64,000 bases of DNA from Onishia taeanensis (GTDB taxonomy: Bacteria; Pseudomonadota; Gammaproteobacteria; Pseudomonadales; Halomonadaceae). The notes below the pieces were generated by a model. The model was not told the origin of the DNA. It saw only the letters and a list, made by a program, of their open reading frames with translations, and did not search any database. Shown here in pieces: positions 1 to 9,881 of this stretch. Position numbers and translations under genes: made by a program. The stretch's first letter is position 1; every line of letters starts with the position of its first letter. The stretch covers positions 186,001 through 250,000 of the forward strand of contig NZ_FNCI01000002.1 of the NCBI RefSeq assembly GCF_900100755.1, given 5' to 3'.

Positions 1-1266
1 ACCGATGATCAGCATCAGATAGATGGCGGTCAGATCCGAGTGCAGCTGATAGACGCCGACGAAGGCCAGGATGGCGATGGCCGGCACCAGCACCCAGCGG
101 GGTATGGTCAGCACCCGCGCGAACACCCCAGCCAGCGGCAGGTTGAGCGCCAGCAGCACGATGTTACCGATATACAGCGAGGCGATCAGGCCGCCGGCCA
201 CTTCGGGACGTTCGGTGAACATCATCGGGCCCGGTGTGATGTTGTAGAGCATCAGCGCGCCGAGCAGCACGGCGGTGGTGCCGGAACCCGGAATGCCCAG
301 CGTCAGCATCGGCACGAAGGAGCCCGCCGCCGAGGCGTTGTTGGCCGCCTCCGGGGCCGCCAGGCCGCGCATATCGCCCTTGCCGAAGGTGCCGTCCTTG
401 TCGGAAAGGCGCTTCTCGGTGGTATAGGACACCGCACCCGCCACCGAGGCGCCGGTCCCCGGCAGTATGCCGATGATGAAACCGAGCACCCCTGAACGCC
501 AGATGGCGCCCTTGCAGTAGAGCACTTCCTTGAGACTGACGAAGACGCGGCCCAGTGGCGGTATCTCGTCGTCGGCGTTCTTGCGATTGGCATGCTCGAG
601 CATCAGCAGGATCTCGCTGATCGCGAACAGGCCGATGATCATTACCACGAAATCGATGCCGTCATAGAGCTCTGGCATACCGAAGGTGTAGCGCATCACG
701 CCGGTGCCGGAGTCCACGCCCACGGTGGCCAGCAGCACGCCCAGCACCGCGCCGATGGCGGTTTTGACCGGATCCTTGCCCATCATCACCGACATCGACG
801 AGAAGGCAAAGACCATCAGCGCGAAGAACTCGGCGGGGCCGAACATCACCGCCACTTCGGCGAGTAGCGGCGCGAACAGCGTCAGGCCGATGATGGCGAT
901 GGTCGCGCCGATAAAGGAACTGACCGCTGACAGGCCCAGTGCGGGGCCGGCAAGGCCTTTCTTGGCCAGCGGGTGGCCGTCGAGCGTGGTCATGACCGCA
1001 CCAGCATCGCCGGGCACGTTGAGCAGAATGCTCGACATGCGGCCGCCATACTCGGAGCCGGTATAGATGCCGGCCAGCAGGATCAGAGCGGATTCGGCCG
1101 GCAGGCCCAAGGTATAGGCCAGTGGCATCAGAATAGCGATGCCGTTGATCGGCCCGATGCCCGGCAATGCCCCGAAAAGGGTGCCGAGCAGCGCGCCGAG
1201 GAAGGCCAGGCCCAGGTTGAGGGGCGTCAGCGCGACGCCGAAGCCCTGGATCAGGAAGTCGAACAT
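1..1266 (-). CDS. tctA: Tripartite tricarboxylate transporter large permease TctA (partial, C-terminus off the left edge)
   Basis: This is the large membrane subunit of a TTT-family secondary transporter, which imports citrate-like tricarboxylates or other carboxylates delivered by TctC. The reading frame starts with ATG at 1266 ([15 protein letters not shown]) and stays open for 422 codons to the window edge. It contains the family's glycine- and proline-rich signatures, [18 protein letters not shown] near residue 33 and [12 protein letters not shown] near residue 263, and many hydrophobic segments. It lies 12 bp downstream of tctB on the same strand, so tctC-tctB-tctA form one operon. The family usually has about 500 residues, so roughly 80 should be missing. 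Substrate cannot be read from the sequence. Confidence 0.95.
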   Translation of the reverse strand, partial: MFDFLIQGFGVALTPLNLGLAFLGALLGTLFGALPGIGPINGIAILMPLAYTLGLPAESALILLAGIYTGSEYGGRMSSILLNVPGDAGAVMTTLDGHPLAKKGLAGPALGLSAVSSFIGATIAIIGLTLFAPLLAEVAVMFGPAEFFALMVFAFSSMSVMMGKDPVKTAIGAVLGVLLATVGVDSGTGVMRYTFGMPELYDGIDFVVMIIGLFAISEILLMLEHANRKNADDEIPPLGRVFVSLKEVLYCKGAIWRSGVLGFIIGILPGTGASVAGAVSYTTEKRLSDKDGTFGKGDMRGLAAPEAANNASAAGSFVPMLTLGIPGSGTTAVLLGALMLYNITPGPMMFTERPEVAGGLIASLYIGNIVLLALNLPLAGVFARVLTIPRWVLVPAIAILAFVGVYQLHSDLTAIYLMLIIG

Positions 1267-1278
1267 GGTGGCATTCCT

Positions 1279-1740
1279 CTAGGTAATAGCGGCAAGCCAG
1301 GTGCCGGTAGGCAGGCCGATACCCAGGCCTTCGGTGAACAGCACATAGCTGCATGCCGACATCAGCACACCGGTGATCAAGGCCTTGGTCCAGGTGGCAT
1401 CGAACAGCCGTGCCAGCGCGGCGACCACCAGCACCGAGGTGGGCACGAAGCCAAGGCGAGTGAACAGCAGGGCGTAGACCAGCAGCAGCCCCAGTACCAC
1501 CAGAAGCCGGATCGACAGCGCACGGTTCGGCCAGTGGCCGTCGGCGCCGGGTTTGAAAATCAGCACCAGCGACAGGCCGGCAAGCAAAATGGAGAGCCCC
1601 AGGGGGAAGGCCTTGGGGCCCACGGGTTCATAGCTGAAGGGGACGTCCAGTTGAATGGCCTGGACGGCGACGAACGCCGCCAGGCCGATCAAGACGATCC
1701 CCAAGAGCCGGTCAGCGACCGGCTTTTGGATATTGCTCAT
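1279..1740 (-). CDS. tctB: Tripartite tricarboxylate transporter small permease TctB
   Basis: This is the small integral membrane subunit of the TTT transporter, 153 residues, the usual size for TctB. Four hydrophobic segments are visible (about residues 11-29, 42-60, 77-110 and 118-150), with a conserved-looking GPKAFPLGLSILL stretch after the first. The start ATG overlaps the tctC stop by 4 bp (ATGA), which indicates translational coupling. TctB is poorly conserved as a family, so the call rests on size, topology and position between tctC and tctA. Confidence 0.93.
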   Translation of the reverse strand: MSNIQKPVADRLLGIVLIGLAAFVAVQAIQLDVPFSYEPVGPKAFPLGLSILLAGLSLVLIFKPGADGHWPNRALSIRLLVVLGLLLVYALLFTRLGFVPTSVLVVAALARLFDATWTKALITGVLMSACSYVLFTEGLGIGLPTGTWLAAIT

Positions 1741-2717
1741 TTCAGTCCCACTTCCTCGGCCAGGCTCTTGAAGTCGGCGACCTGGTCTTTCACATAGCTG
1801 TCGAATTCATTCCCGAAGCGAGACATCGGGAAGAGGCCGCGCGCCTGGCGAAGCTCGGCGAACTTCTCGGACTCGGACAGTTCGGTGAGGCGCTGAACCC
1901 AGGTGTAGTAGGCCTCGTCGTCGACCTCAGGGCCCATGTAATAGCCGCGCCAGATCGGCCACTCGACGTCGTAGCCTTGCTCCATAGCGGTGGGAATATC
2001 GGCGTAGGGTCCGCCCATGCGCTCTTCGGACAGCGCCGCCAGCACGCGAATCTTGCCGCTCTCGAGCTGTGACTTGAGCTCGGAGAGATCGCCGGTGAAG
2101 ACCTGAATGTGATCGCCAAGCAGTGCCGCCAGCGCTTCACCGCCGCCTTCGAAGGCCACGTAGCGCAGATCGCGCGGGTTGATGTCGCCGGACTTGGCGG
2201 TCAGCGCGGCCTTCATCCAGTCCTGGCTACCCACGGTGCCGCCGGCGCCGAAGGCGATCTCGCCCGGATTGTCCTTGAGGTCGGCCATCAGTTCATCGAG
2301 GGACTGCCAGGGGGCGTCGGCATTGACCACGATGGCGCCATAGTCGACGCCCAGGGCGCCCAGCCAGCGAACCTCGTCGGCGTCGTACTGGCCGAACTTG
2401 CCAAGCGCCAGGTTGACGGCGGCGCCGGTGCTGGCAGCGACGATCAGGTTCGGATCATCGGTGCGCACGCCGTTGACGTGGTTATAGGCCACCGCGCCGA
2501 TGCCACCGGGCATGTAGGTCACCATCATCGGCTCATCGATCAGCCCGGTTTCGAGCAGACCATTGGCGGCCAGGCGACAGGTGAGGTCGTAGCCACCGCC
2601 GGGCTTGGCCGGGGCGATGCATTCGCTTTCGCCGGCGGCCTGAACCTGACCCGCGAGCAATGCGCCGCCCAGCAGGGCAATGCCCGAGGCGTGGCGAATG
2701 GCTGTATTGATCTTCAT
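1737..2717 (-). CDS. tctC: Tripartite tricarboxylate transporter periplasmic binding protein TctC
   Basis: This is the extracytoplasmic solute receptor (Bug/TctC family), 326 residues. It starts with a Sec signal peptide ending near residue 27 (LLAGQVQA). The mature protein begins with the family pattern CIAPAKPGGGYDLTCR, followed by YMPGGIGAVAYN and FGAGGTVGSQDW, which match ligand-loop regions of Bug proteins. An AGGAGA ribosome site lies six bases before the start. It is the first gene of the tctCBA operon and is divergent from tctDE. The substrate is inferred only as a carboxylate. Confidence 0.95.
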   Translation of the reverse strand: MKINTAIRHASGIALLGGALLAGQVQAAGESECIAPAKPGGGYDLTCRLAANGLLETGLIDEPMMVTYMPGGIGAVAYNHVNGVRTDDPNLIVAASTGAAVNLALGKFGQYDADEVRWLGALGVDYGAIVVNADAPWQSLDELMADLKDNPGEIAFGAGGTVGSQDWMKAALTAKSGDINPRDLRYVAFEGGGEALAALLGDHIQVFTGDLSELKSQLESGKIRVLAALSEERMGGPYADIPTAMEQGYDVEWPIWRGYYMGPEVDDEAYYTWVQRLTELSESEKFAELRQARGLFPMSRFGNEFDSYVKDQVADFKSLAEEVGLK

Positions 2718-2872
2718 GGCGATCTCCTGTTCTCTTGTTATAAGCGGCTGATGACCAGCCGCCGGCTTGCTTTGGTGATGCCACCCTGTTTTGTGATGGC
2801 CAGCGCGATGCTATGCCTGCCACCTTTCATCAACCTGTCACTTTCCCTGTCACCCCCTGAGACATTGGTCGT
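2718..2872. promoter_or_regulatory. Divergent tctC / tctD promoter region
   Basis: These 155 bases separate the divergent tctCBA transporter and tctDE regulator operons and must hold promoters for both. In the known TctD/TctE systems the response regulator activates tctC from such a region. I could not pick out a convincing -35/-10 pair or a TctD repeat by eye. Confidence 0.45.
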
Positions 2873-3601
2873 ATGCGCCTGCTGGTCATCGAGGACGATC
2901 CGCTGATCGCCCGCTCCCTGGAACACGCCCTGCAACCGCTGGGCAACACGGTCGAGGTGTTTCGCACCTACGCCGAAGCTCAGGCCGCGCTGCGCCATGA
3001 TCGCTTCGATCTGATCCTGCTCGACCTCGGCCTGCCCGATGGCGACGGCCTGGATCTGTTGGCGGCCCTGCGGGATCGGGGCGACACCACCCCGGTGCTG
3101 ATTCTCACCGCCCGGGATGGCGTCGATGACCGGGTCAGCGGGCTGGACCTGGGCGCCGACGACTACCTGGCCAAGCCGTTCTCGCTCGCCGAGCTCGAGG
3201 CCCGGGTGCGCGCCCTGCTTCGGCGCAGCCAGCAGCGCAGCGACAACCGGCTGCGCTTCTCACGGCTCTCGTTCGACCCGGCCACCGGCACCGCCGCCTT
3301 GGACGACACGCCGATGGCGCTGCCGCGCCGTGAGCTATTGTTGATGGAAGGGCTCTTGCTGCATGCCGGCAGCATTGCTCCGCGAGAAACCCTCGAGCGT
3401 CGGCTGTTCGGCTTCGACGAGGTCGGCTCCAATGCCCTCGAGGTCTATGTCAGCCGGCTGCGCAAGCGCCTGCAGAACACTGGCCTGAAGATCCGTACCT
3501 TTCGCGGTCTGGGCTATCGCCTGGAAGAGGACCAGGCGCAAGGCCGGGAACAGGGGCGTGAAGAGGGTCGAGAACAGGGTCGAGAGGACGAAACGGCGTG
3601 A
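2873..3601 (+). CDS. tctD: OmpR-type response regulator TctD
   Basis: This is a two-component response regulator, 242 residues. The receiver domain spans about 1-115, with the phospho-acceptor Asp in LILLDLGLPDGDG (about residue 51) and the conserved Lys in LAKPFSLAELEAR. A winged-helix Trans_reg_C domain covers about 125-222 and ends in RTFRGLGYRLEE. The gene overlaps tctE by 4 bp and is divergent from tctCBA, as expected for the regulator of tricarboxylate uptake. The last 20 residues are an unusual charged tail with repeated GREQ/GREE units, encoded by a short repetitive stretch at 3541-3590. It is not part of the DNA-binding fold. Confidence 0.93.
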   Translation: MRLLVIEDDPLIARSLEHALQPLGNTVEVFRTYAEAQAALRHDRFDLILLDLGLPDGDGLDLLAALRDRGDTTPVLILTARDGVDDRVSGLDLGADDYLAKPFSLAELEARVRALLRRSQQRSDNRLRFSRLSFDPATGTAALDDTPMALPRRELLLMEGLLLHAGSIAPRETLERRLFGFDEVGSNALEVYVSRLRKRLQNTGLKIRTFRGLGYRLEEDQAQGREQGREEGREQGREDETA

Positions 3602-5049
3602 TCGAGGTAGCCGGCTCGCTCAAGCGGCGTTTGGCGGTATGGCTGTTGTTGACCGTGACGGGCCTCGGGGCGCTGCTGATGATCGAGGCCTGGTCGAGCA
3701 CCCACCGGGCCGCCGAGCGCGCCTTCGACAGCCAGCTCGAGGCCGCCGCCCTGACCATCGCCGAGGCCGTGCAGTGGCAAGGTGGCGAACCGCTGGTGGA
3801 AATACCGGCGGCGGCGCTGCAGATCCTGGCCACCCGCCACCAGGAGCGAGTCTTCTATGCGGTGCTCGATGCCGACGGCCAGCCGGTCTCGACCAATATG
3901 CCGTTCACCATTAAGCCTGAATGGCGCGCACAGGTGGCCGACGCCCCCTGGACGCTGACGACCGCTTTCGACGACACCTCCTGGCGGCTATACGGCCGCG
4001 AGTATGACTCGGCGGGCTGGGTGTCCCAGGAACCGGTGCAGGTCTGGGTCGGGCATACCCGCGCCGGGCGCCAGGCGCTCGGCGATGAGCTCTTCGAGCG
4101 CACCCTTTCCCGCTTCCTGGCCATGGTGCTGCTGGCGGGCATTCTGATGGCGATGGCCCTGCGGGTGGCGCTGGGCCCCATGCGTCGGCTGCGTCGCCAA
4201 CTGCGCCACCGAGATGCCGACGACATGGGCCCGCTGGACGCCCGGGTGCCGGAGGAAATGCGCGAACTGGCGCAGACGCTGGATCATCTTTTCGCCCGCC
4301 AGCGCCACAGCCGCGAAGCGCTACTGCGTTTCACCGCCGATGCTAGCCACCAGCTCAAGACGCCCTTGGCCGGACTCAAGAGCACCAGTGAGCTGGCGCT
4401 CAAGAGCCAAGACCCCGCCGACTGGCAGGCCGCGCTGCTGGCGGTGCACGATGGGGCCGACCGCACCAGCCGTCTGGCAAGCCAGCTATTGAGCCTGGCC
4501 CGGCTGCGTCATATCGGTGAAGAAGGTAAGGTCACCCCGCTGGATATCGTCGCCGTGCTGCGCGAATGCGTGCTCGACTGGGCCGGGCGCGAGGTGGCGC
4601 GCGACCATGACCTGGGCCTCGCCGAGCTGCCCGGCGGGCCGCTCTGGGTGCGCGCCGACGGCTGGGCGATTCGCGAGCTGCTGGGTAACCTGATCGATAA
4701 CGCCCTGCGCTACACCAAGGCGGGCAGCGAGATCACCCTGGGGCTTTCCCGACACCGCGACACGGTTAGCCTCTACGTCGAGGACGATGGCCCCGGCGTG
4801 CCCTTCGAGGCCCGCGAGCGACTATTGCAGCCCTTCGAGCGCGGCGGCCGCCAGGATACCGATGGCTCTGGGCTGGGGCTTGCCATCGTCGACTCCATCG
4901 CCCGCCAGTTGGGTGGGCGGCTATCGTTGAGCGAGCGCAGCCCCCACGGCCTGATCGTGACGCTGCACTTGCCCCTTATTGACCCCCCAAGTGACCACGA
5001 CGCCAGCCGCCCTGGTGAGCCGGGCGCGACAAGAGAGACGCCGCCATGA
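3598..5049 (+). CDS. tctE: Sensor histidine kinase TctE
   Basis: This is the membrane sensor kinase partner of TctD, 483 residues, starting at GTG overlapping the tctD stop. An N-terminal membrane helix (about 12-32), a periplasmic segment of about 140 residues and a second helix (about 173-192) precede the catalytic core. The H-box FTADASHQLKTPL places the phosphorylated His near residue 251. The N-box LLGNLIDNALRYTKAG and the G-boxes EDDGPGVP and GSGLGLAI are intact. Its stop overlaps the start of the following binding-protein gene (ATGA), so three proteins are made from one message. Confidence 0.93.
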   Translation: MIEVAGSLKRRLAVWLLLTVTGLGALLMIEAWSSTHRAAERAFDSQLEAAALTIAEAVQWQGGEPLVEIPAAALQILATRHQERVFYAVLDADGQPVSTNMPFTIKPEWRAQVADAPWTLTTAFDDTSWRLYGREYDSAGWVSQEPVQVWVGHTRAGRQALGDELFERTLSRFLAMVLLAGILMAMALRVALGPMRRLRRQLRHRDADDMGPLDARVPEEMRELAQTLDHLFARQRHSREALLRFTADASHQLKTPLAGLKSTSELALKSQDPADWQAALLAVHDGADRTSRLASQLLSLARLRHIGEEGKVTPLDIVAVLRECVLDWAGREVARDHDLGLAELPGGPLWVRADGWAIRELLGNLIDNALRYTKAGSEITLGLSRHRDTVSLYVEDDGPGVPFEARERLLQPFERGGRQDTDGSGLGLAIVDSIARQLGGRLSLSERSPHGLIVTLHLPLIDPPSDHDASRPGEPGATRETPP

Positions 5050-6125
5050 CCCTGCATCGCCACCGTTTCGCCTGGATGCTGCTAGTGCCGCTTTGCGCGC
5101 TGGCGCTGTCCGCTCGTGCCCAGGCTACACCGCTGGTGGTCGAAGCGGCGCTGGATATTGAAGTCGTGGAGCCCTTGCTCGAGGCCTTTCGCAGTGCGCA
5201 TCCCGAGATCGACCTGGAATTCCATGATCGCTCGACGCTCACCGTCGATGCGCTGGTCAGCGAGGCAGACCCCGCGCCGGACGTGGTCATCAGTTCGGCG
5301 ATGCCCTGGCAGATGGCTCGCGTCAACGAAGGCTACGCGCAGCGGCTGGATTCTCCGGCGGCGCGCAACTGGCCGGCTTGGGCCAAGTGGCGCAACGAGG
5401 TATTCGGCTTCACCTTCGAACCCATCGTCATGGCCTACCGGCTCGATCTGTCGAAGCAGATGATGCCGCCGCAAACCCATGCCGACCTGCATACCCTGCT
5501 GACCACCGAAACGGCGCAGCTGCAGGGCAAAGTGACTACCTACTCACCGCTTAAGAGCGGTGTGGGCTTCTCGCTGTTCCAGCAGGATGCCCGCTATACG
5601 CCGCGCTTCTGGGACCTGGTCGCCGGCATGGGGCGGGTGAACGCCCAGCTAGAAGGCAACACCCGGACCATGCTCGAGGGCCTGAGCGACGGGCGCTATT
5701 GGCTCGGCTACAACTTGCTGGGCTCCTACGCGATGGTTTGGGCGCAGGAGCACCCCGAGGTGATCGTGCAGGTGCCGCAGGATTATTCGCTGGTGATGAT
5801 GCGCATGGCCTTCATCCACCGCGACGCCCCGCATCCGGCAGCGGCCGCCGCCTTCGTCGATTTCCTGCTCGGCCGGGAAGGCCAGCGGGTGCTGGCCGGC
5901 CAGACCCCGCTGTTCAGCGTCCGGCCCGACATCGTCGGCCCCTATACGGCGGCCCGGCTGCGCGATCAGGTGGGCGATCGTCTCTATCCGATTCCTCTCA
6001 ACGCCTCGCTGCTGGCGTTCGTCGACCCTCAGCGCCGCGATGCCTTCCTGGCGCGCTGGCGCCGCGAGTTCGAACACCCACGGCCGGCAGCCGACGAACA
6101 GGTTTTCATCCAGGACTCGGATTGA
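5046..6125 (+). CDS. Periplasmic extracellular solute-binding protein coupled to tctDE
   Basis: This is a 359-residue family-1/iron-type (SBP_bac_1-like) periplasmic binding protein. A Sec signal peptide ends near residue 27 (ALSARAQA). The mature start LVVEAALDIEVVEPLLEAF and the later YNLLGSYAMVW and RMAFIHRDAPHPAAAAAFVDFLL regions are typical of this class. There is no ABC permease or ATPase nearby, and the gene is translationally coupled to tctE by a 4-bp overlap. By analogy with PgtC, a binding-protein-like signalling component of the phosphoglycerate sensing system, it may present a ligand to TctE rather than to a transporter. That role is inference. Import for a distant ABC system is the alternative. 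Confidence 0.8.
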   Translation: MTLHRHRFAWMLLVPLCALALSARAQATPLVVEAALDIEVVEPLLEAFRSAHPEIDLEFHDRSTLTVDALVSEADPAPDVVISSAMPWQMARVNEGYAQRLDSPAARNWPAWAKWRNEVFGFTFEPIVMAYRLDLSKQMMPPQTHADLHTLLTTETAQLQGKVTTYSPLKSGVGFSLFQQDARYTPRFWDLVAGMGRVNAQLEGNTRTMLEGLSDGRYWLGYNLLGSYAMVWAQEHPEVIVQVPQDYSLVMMRMAFIHRDAPHPAAAAAFVDFLLGREGQRVLAGQTPLFSVRPDIVGPYTAARLRDQVGDRLYPIPLNASLLAFVDPQRRDAFLARWRREFEHPRPAADEQVFIQDSD

Positions 6126-6151
6126 TGGAAGGTGGGGCTCGGCGTTATAAT
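6122..6151 (+). promoter_or_regulatory. Probable sigma-70 promoter for guaB
   Basis: TTGATG (6122-6127) and a perfect TATAAT (6146-6151) are separated by 18 bases. The -35 box overlaps the stop codon of the upstream binding-protein gene. Transcription would start about 50 bases before guaB. Confidence 0.6.
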
Positions 6152-6209
6152 GGTCGATTAACTTCCCCTCACCACATCCTCCATCTGCTCAACATTGGGT
6201 GTTGCCGAT

Positions 6210-7679
6210 ATGTTACGTATGGCGCAAGAAGCTCTTACGTTCGATGACGTATTACTCGTTCCCGGCTACTCGGATGTCCTCCCCAAGGACGTCAGCCTCA
6301 AATCCCGCCTGACCCGCAATCTCGAACTGAACATCCCGCTCTGCTCGTCTGCCATGGATACCGTGACCGAAGCCCGCCTGGCCATCGCCATGGCGCAGGA
6401 AGGCGGCATCGGCATCATCCACAAGAGCATGACCATCGCCGGCCAAGCGGCCGAGGTGCGTAAGGTCAAGAAGCACGAGAGCGTGATCGTCAAAGATCCG
6501 GTGACCGTTAGCCCCCAGGCCAAGCTCACCGACCTGCTGGCGATGGCCGACGAGTACGGCTACTCCGGCTTCCCGGTGGTCGAGGGCGAATCACTGGTCG
6601 GTATCGTCACCGGTCGTGACATGCGTTTCCAGCCGGATCACAGCGACAGCGTCGAAGCGATCATGACGCCGCGCGAGAAGCTGGTCACCGTACCGGTCGG
6701 CACGCCGCTCGAGCAGATCAAGATCAAGCTGCAGGAAAACCGCATCGAGAAGATCCTGATCGTCGATGACGAATTCCACCTGCGTGGCCTGGTCACCGTG
6801 CGCGACATCGAGAAGGCGCGCACCTACCCGAGCGCCGCCAAGGACAGCGACGGCCGCCTGCTGGTCGGCGCTGCTGTCGGCACCGGCCCGGAGACCCCGG
6901 ACCGCATCACCGCACTGGTCGAAGCCGGCGTCGATGCCATCGTCGTCGACACCGCCCACGGGCACTCCAAGGGCGTGATCGACCGCGTCGCTTGGGTCAA
7001 GGAACACTTCCCCGAGGTACAGGTGATCGGTGGCAACATCGCCACCGCTGATGCGGCTATCGCGCTGGCTGAAGCCGGCGCAGACGCCGTCAAGGTCGGC
7101 ATCGGCCCCGGCTCGATCTGCACCACCCGCATCGTGGCCGGCGTCGGCGTGCCGCAGATCAGTGCGGTCGCCAACGTCGCCGAGGCGCTCAAGCCCTACG
7201 ACATCCCGCTGATCGCCGATGGCGGCGTGCGCTACTCCGGTGACCTGTCCAAGGCCATCGCCGCTGGCGCTAGCTGCGTGATGATAGGTGGCCTGCTGGC
7301 CGGTACCGAAGAAGCGCCGGGCGAAGTCGAGCTCTACCAGGGCCGTACCTACAAGGCTTACCGTGGCATGGGCTCCATGGGCGCCATGTCTCAGACCCAG
7401 GGCTCTGCCGACCGCTACTTCCAGGACAAGTCCGAAGGCGCCGAGAAGCTGGTACCGGAAGGCATCGAAGGCCGCGTGCCCTACAAGGGCATGATGAGCG
7501 CCATCGTTCACCAGCTGATGGGCGGCCTGCGCGCCTCCATGGGCTACACCGGCTGCCGCAGCGTTCTCGAGATGCGCACCAAGCCGGAATTCGTGCAGAT
7601 CACCGGCGCCGGCTTCAATGAGTCTCACGTCCACGACGTGCAGATCACCAAGGAAGCCCCGAACTATCGGGCTAGCTGA
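6210..7679 (+). CDS. guaB: Inosine-5'-monophosphate dehydrogenase
   Basis: This enzyme oxidises IMP to XMP with NAD+, the committed step of GMP synthesis in the cytosol. From ATG 6210 the protein has 489 residues and starts [16 protein letters not shown], aligning with the start of E. coli GuaB (488). A TTG 15 bases earlier is possible but less likely. Two CBS domains occupy about 93-205. The active-site loop GPGSICTTR carries the catalytic Cys at residue 304, and the flap region GMGSMGAM is intact. It is followed by guaA, but a terminator lies between them. Confidence 0.97.
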   Translation: MLRMAQEALTFDDVLLVPGYSDVLPKDVSLKSRLTRNLELNIPLCSSAMDTVTEARLAIAMAQEGGIGIIHKSMTIAGQAAEVRKVKKHESVIVKDPVTVSPQAKLTDLLAMADEYGYSGFPVVEGESLVGIVTGRDMRFQPDHSDSVEAIMTPREKLVTVPVGTPLEQIKIKLQENRIEKILIVDDEFHLRGLVTVRDIEKARTYPSAAKDSDGRLLVGAAVGTGPETPDRITALVEAGVDAIVVDTAHGHSKGVIDRVAWVKEHFPEVQVIGGNIATADAAIALAEAGADAVKVGIGPGSICTTRIVAGVGVPQISAVANVAEALKPYDIPLIADGGVRYSGDLSKAIAAGASCVMIGGLLAGTEEAPGEVELYQGRTYKAYRGMGSMGAMSQTQGSADRYFQDKSEGAEKLVPEGIEGRVPYKGMMSAIVHQLMGGLRASMGYTGCRSVLEMRTKPEFVQITGAGFNESHVHDVQITKEAPNYRAS

Positions 7680-7699
7680 TCACAGCATGCGCTAGACGG

Positions 7700-7730
7700 C
7701 GGCGGGGCTTATCCCCGCCGTTCGTTTTTT
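7700..7730 (+). terminator. Intrinsic terminator after guaB
   Basis: An 8-bp GC stem (CGGCGGGG, 7700-7707, with CCCCGCCG, 7713-7720) with a short loop is followed by a T-rich run to 7730. It sits inside what is often a guaBA operon, so it may attenuate read-through into guaA. Confidence 0.75.
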
Positions 7731-7822
7731 GACCCGCTGGTTGACTGACCCGGGACCCAGACTCGGTTTCTTGACCAGCGAGCTTTTGGACTGGCTTGCG
7801 GCCTCACAGAGATGTTTTCTTC

Positions 7823-9400
7823 ATGACCGATATTCACGCCCACAAGATCCTGATCCTCGACTTCGGCTCCCAGTACACCCAGCTGATCGCCCGCCGCGTG
7901 CGCGAGATCGGCGTGTACTCCGAAGTACGCGCCTTCGATATCACCGAAGACGAGATTCGCGAGTACAACCCCAACGGCATCATCCTCGCCGGTGGCCCAG
8001 AGTCCGTCACCGAGCTCGACTCGCCCCGCGCGCCGCAGTGCGTGTTCGAGATGGGCCTGCCGGTGCTCGGCATCTGCTACGGCATGCAGACCATGGCCGA
8101 GCAGCTCGGCGGCAAGGTGGCCGGTTCCAACAAGCGCGAGTTCGGCTACGCCCAGATTCGCCTGGACGCCGAAACCGCGCTGTTCAAGAACATCTCGGAT
8201 CATATCGACCACGACAGCGGCAAGAGCCTGCTCGACGTGTGGATGAGCCACGGTGACAAGGTTGCCGAAGTGCCGGACACCTTCACCGTGACCGCCTCTA
8301 CTCCGAGCTGCCCGATCGCCGCCATGAGCTGGGAAGAGAAGCGCTTCTTCGGCGTGCAGTTCCACCCCGAGGTGACCCACACCCTGCAGGGCCAGCGCAT
8401 CCTCGAGCACTTCGTGCTGGATATCTGCCAGTCCGAGCGCCTGTGGACCCCGGCCCAGATCATCGAAGATCAGGTCGCCCGTGTGCGTGATCAGGTCGGC
8501 GACCGCCACGTGCTGCTCGGCCTGTCCGGTGGCGTCGACTCCTCCGTGGTCGCCGCTCTGCTGCACAAGGCCATCGGCGATCAGCTGACCTGCGTGTTCG
8601 TCGATAACGGCCTGCTGCGCAAGGCGGAAGGCGACCAGGTGATGGAGACCTTCGGCCAGCACATGGGCGTCAAGGTGATTCGCGTCGATGCCGAAGACCT
8701 GTTCCTCGGCAAGCTCGAAGGCGTCAACGACCCGGAAGCCAAGCGCAAGATCATCGGCAACACCTTCATCGATGTCTTCGATACCGAGGCCGCCAAGATC
8801 GAAGGCGTCGATTTCCTGGCCCAGGGCACCATCTACCCGGACGTGATCGAGTCCGCCGCCAGCAAGACCGGCAAGGCGCACGTGATTAAGTCGCACCACA
8901 ATGTCGGTGGCCTGCCCGAGACCATGAAGCTCAAGCTCGTCGAGCCGCTGCGCGAGCTGTTCAAGGACGAAGTGCGCAAGCTCGGCGTCGAGCTCGGCCT
9001 GCCCTACGACATGGTCTATCGTCACCCCTTCCCGGGGCCGGGCCTGGGCGTGCGCATTCTCGGCGAAGTGAAGAAGGAATACGCCGACATTCTGCGTGAA
9101 GCGGATGCCATCTTCATCGAAGAGCTGTACAACGCCGGCTGGTACCACAAGACCAGCCAGGCCTTCGCCGTCTTCCTTCCGGTGAAGTCCGTGGGCGTGG
9201 TCGGCGACGGTCGCCGCTACGAGTGGGTGATCGCCCTGCGCGCCGTCGAGACCATCGACTTCATGACCGCCCGCTGGGCGCACCTGCCGTATGAGCTGCT
9301 GGAGAAGGTTTCCAACCGCATCATCAACGAGCTGGAAGGCGTTTCCCGCGTGACCTACGATGTGAGCAGCAAGCCGCCCGCGACGATCGAGTGGGAGTGA
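7823..9400 (+). CDS. guaA: GMP synthase (glutamine-hydrolysing)
   Basis: This enzyme converts XMP to GMP using glutamine and ATP. ATG 7823 gives 525 residues, the same length as E. coli GuaA, starting [20 protein letters not shown]. The class I amidotransferase domain (about 1-200) has the nucleophile Cys85 in GICYGMQTM and the His/Glu pair in [10 protein letters not shown]. The ATP-pyrophosphatase domain has the P-loop [11 protein letters not shown]. The dimerisation domain ends in PPATIEWE. The 3' end of guaA is a known integration site for genomic islands. The AT-rich three-gene cassette lies directly behind this gene, though no duplicated guaA end was found downstream. Confidence 0.97.
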   Translation: MTDIHAHKILILDFGSQYTQLIARRVREIGVYSEVRAFDITEDEIREYNPNGIILAGGPESVTELDSPRAPQCVFEMGLPVLGICYGMQTMAEQLGGKVAGSNKREFGYAQIRLDAETALFKNISDHIDHDSGKSLLDVWMSHGDKVAEVPDTFTVTASTPSCPIAAMSWEEKRFFGVQFHPEVTHTLQGQRILEHFVLDICQSERLWTPAQIIEDQVARVRDQVGDRHVLLGLSGGVDSSVVAALLHKAIGDQLTCVFVDNGLLRKAEGDQVMETFGQHMGVKVIRVDAEDLFLGKLEGVNDPEAKRKIIGNTFIDVFDTEAAKIEGVDFLAQGTIYPDVIESAASKTGKAHVIKSHHNVGGLPETMKLKLVEPLRELFKDEVRKLGVELGLPYDMVYRHPFPGPGLGVRILGEVKKEYADILREADAIFIEELYNAGWYHKTSQAFAVFLPVKSVGVVGDGRRYEWVIALRAVETIDFMTARWAHLPYELLEKVSNRIINELEGVSRVTYDVSSKPPATIEWE

Positions 9401-9459
9401 TAGCCAGGGCAGGGCGGATAAGCGCCGCCTAGCTCCGCCGCATTACCCGCGTCATATGA

Positions 9460-9487
9460 AAGCCTGCCGTTATCGGCAGGCTTTTTT
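9460..9487 (+). terminator. Intrinsic terminator after guaA
   Basis: AAGCCTGCCG (9460-9469) and CGGCAGGCTT (9474-9483) form a perfect 10-bp stem with a TTAT loop, followed by a T-run. Confidence 0.9.
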
Positions 9488-9780
9488 GTTGCAGAACGTG
9501 ACCAAGCTAAGATTAACTGGGATTCAGCGGCCGAGGCGGTGGCCGATAGAACGGAGCAGGAGACAACAACGCTACAGGAGTCGCAGGGAAAGGATGTGAT
9601 CCCCGGGCGGCAGCGTGTTTTTTCTGTGAGTAAATCGCTTGGCTCGGGCCCCTGGCCGCCGGAAGGGCGTCAATGGGCGAGTTGCAAGATGTGTGATCCT
9701 CGACGTTGAAGCAGAGGGTAGCTTCCGGCCCCATAAGAGTTACCCCATGCCCTAGCGGATAGCCCTATCCGTGTTATGCC
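9488..9780. other. Non-coding junction between guaA and the AT-rich cassette
   Basis: I see no supported gene in these 293 bases. The GC content is still moderately high and falls sharply after about 9780. The short reading frames here show no recognisable family and no ribosome site. It could be the scar of a past integration at guaA, but no integrase remnant or att duplication was recognisable. Confidence 0.4.
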
Positions 9781-9872
9781 GTCGAACGATGTTTGTTTTT
9801 ATTACGCTTGGTTATAATCGATTTATAGTAGAATCCTATAGTAGGGTGTGCCCAAGAGTGCGGCATAACACG
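9770..9872. repeat. Perfect 12-bp inverted repeat flanking the cassette promoter
   Basis: CGTGTTATGCCG at 9770-9781 is the exact reverse complement of CGGCATAACACG at 9861-9872. The 79 bases between them hold an AT-rich stretch with a perfect TATAAT. The pair could be two operator half-sites for looping repression, the ends of a small mobile element, or chance. I favour a regulatory or boundary role because the repeat brackets the likely promoter. Confidence 0.6.
9790..9818 (+). promoter_or_regulatory. Candidate promoter of the three-gene cassette
   Basis: A perfect -10 TATAAT lies at 9813-9818. The best -35 candidate, TGTTTG (9790-9795) at 17-base spacing, is weak. The message would have a leader of about 160 bases containing the right arm of the inverted repeat and a strong hairpin. 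Confidence 0.4.
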
Positions 9873-9881
9873 AATGAACGT

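Noticed and set aside
9513-9734. Open frame of 73 codons on the minus strand between guaA and the cassette
   Set aside because: No ribosome site, no recognisable motif, and odd composition; treated as non-coding junction.
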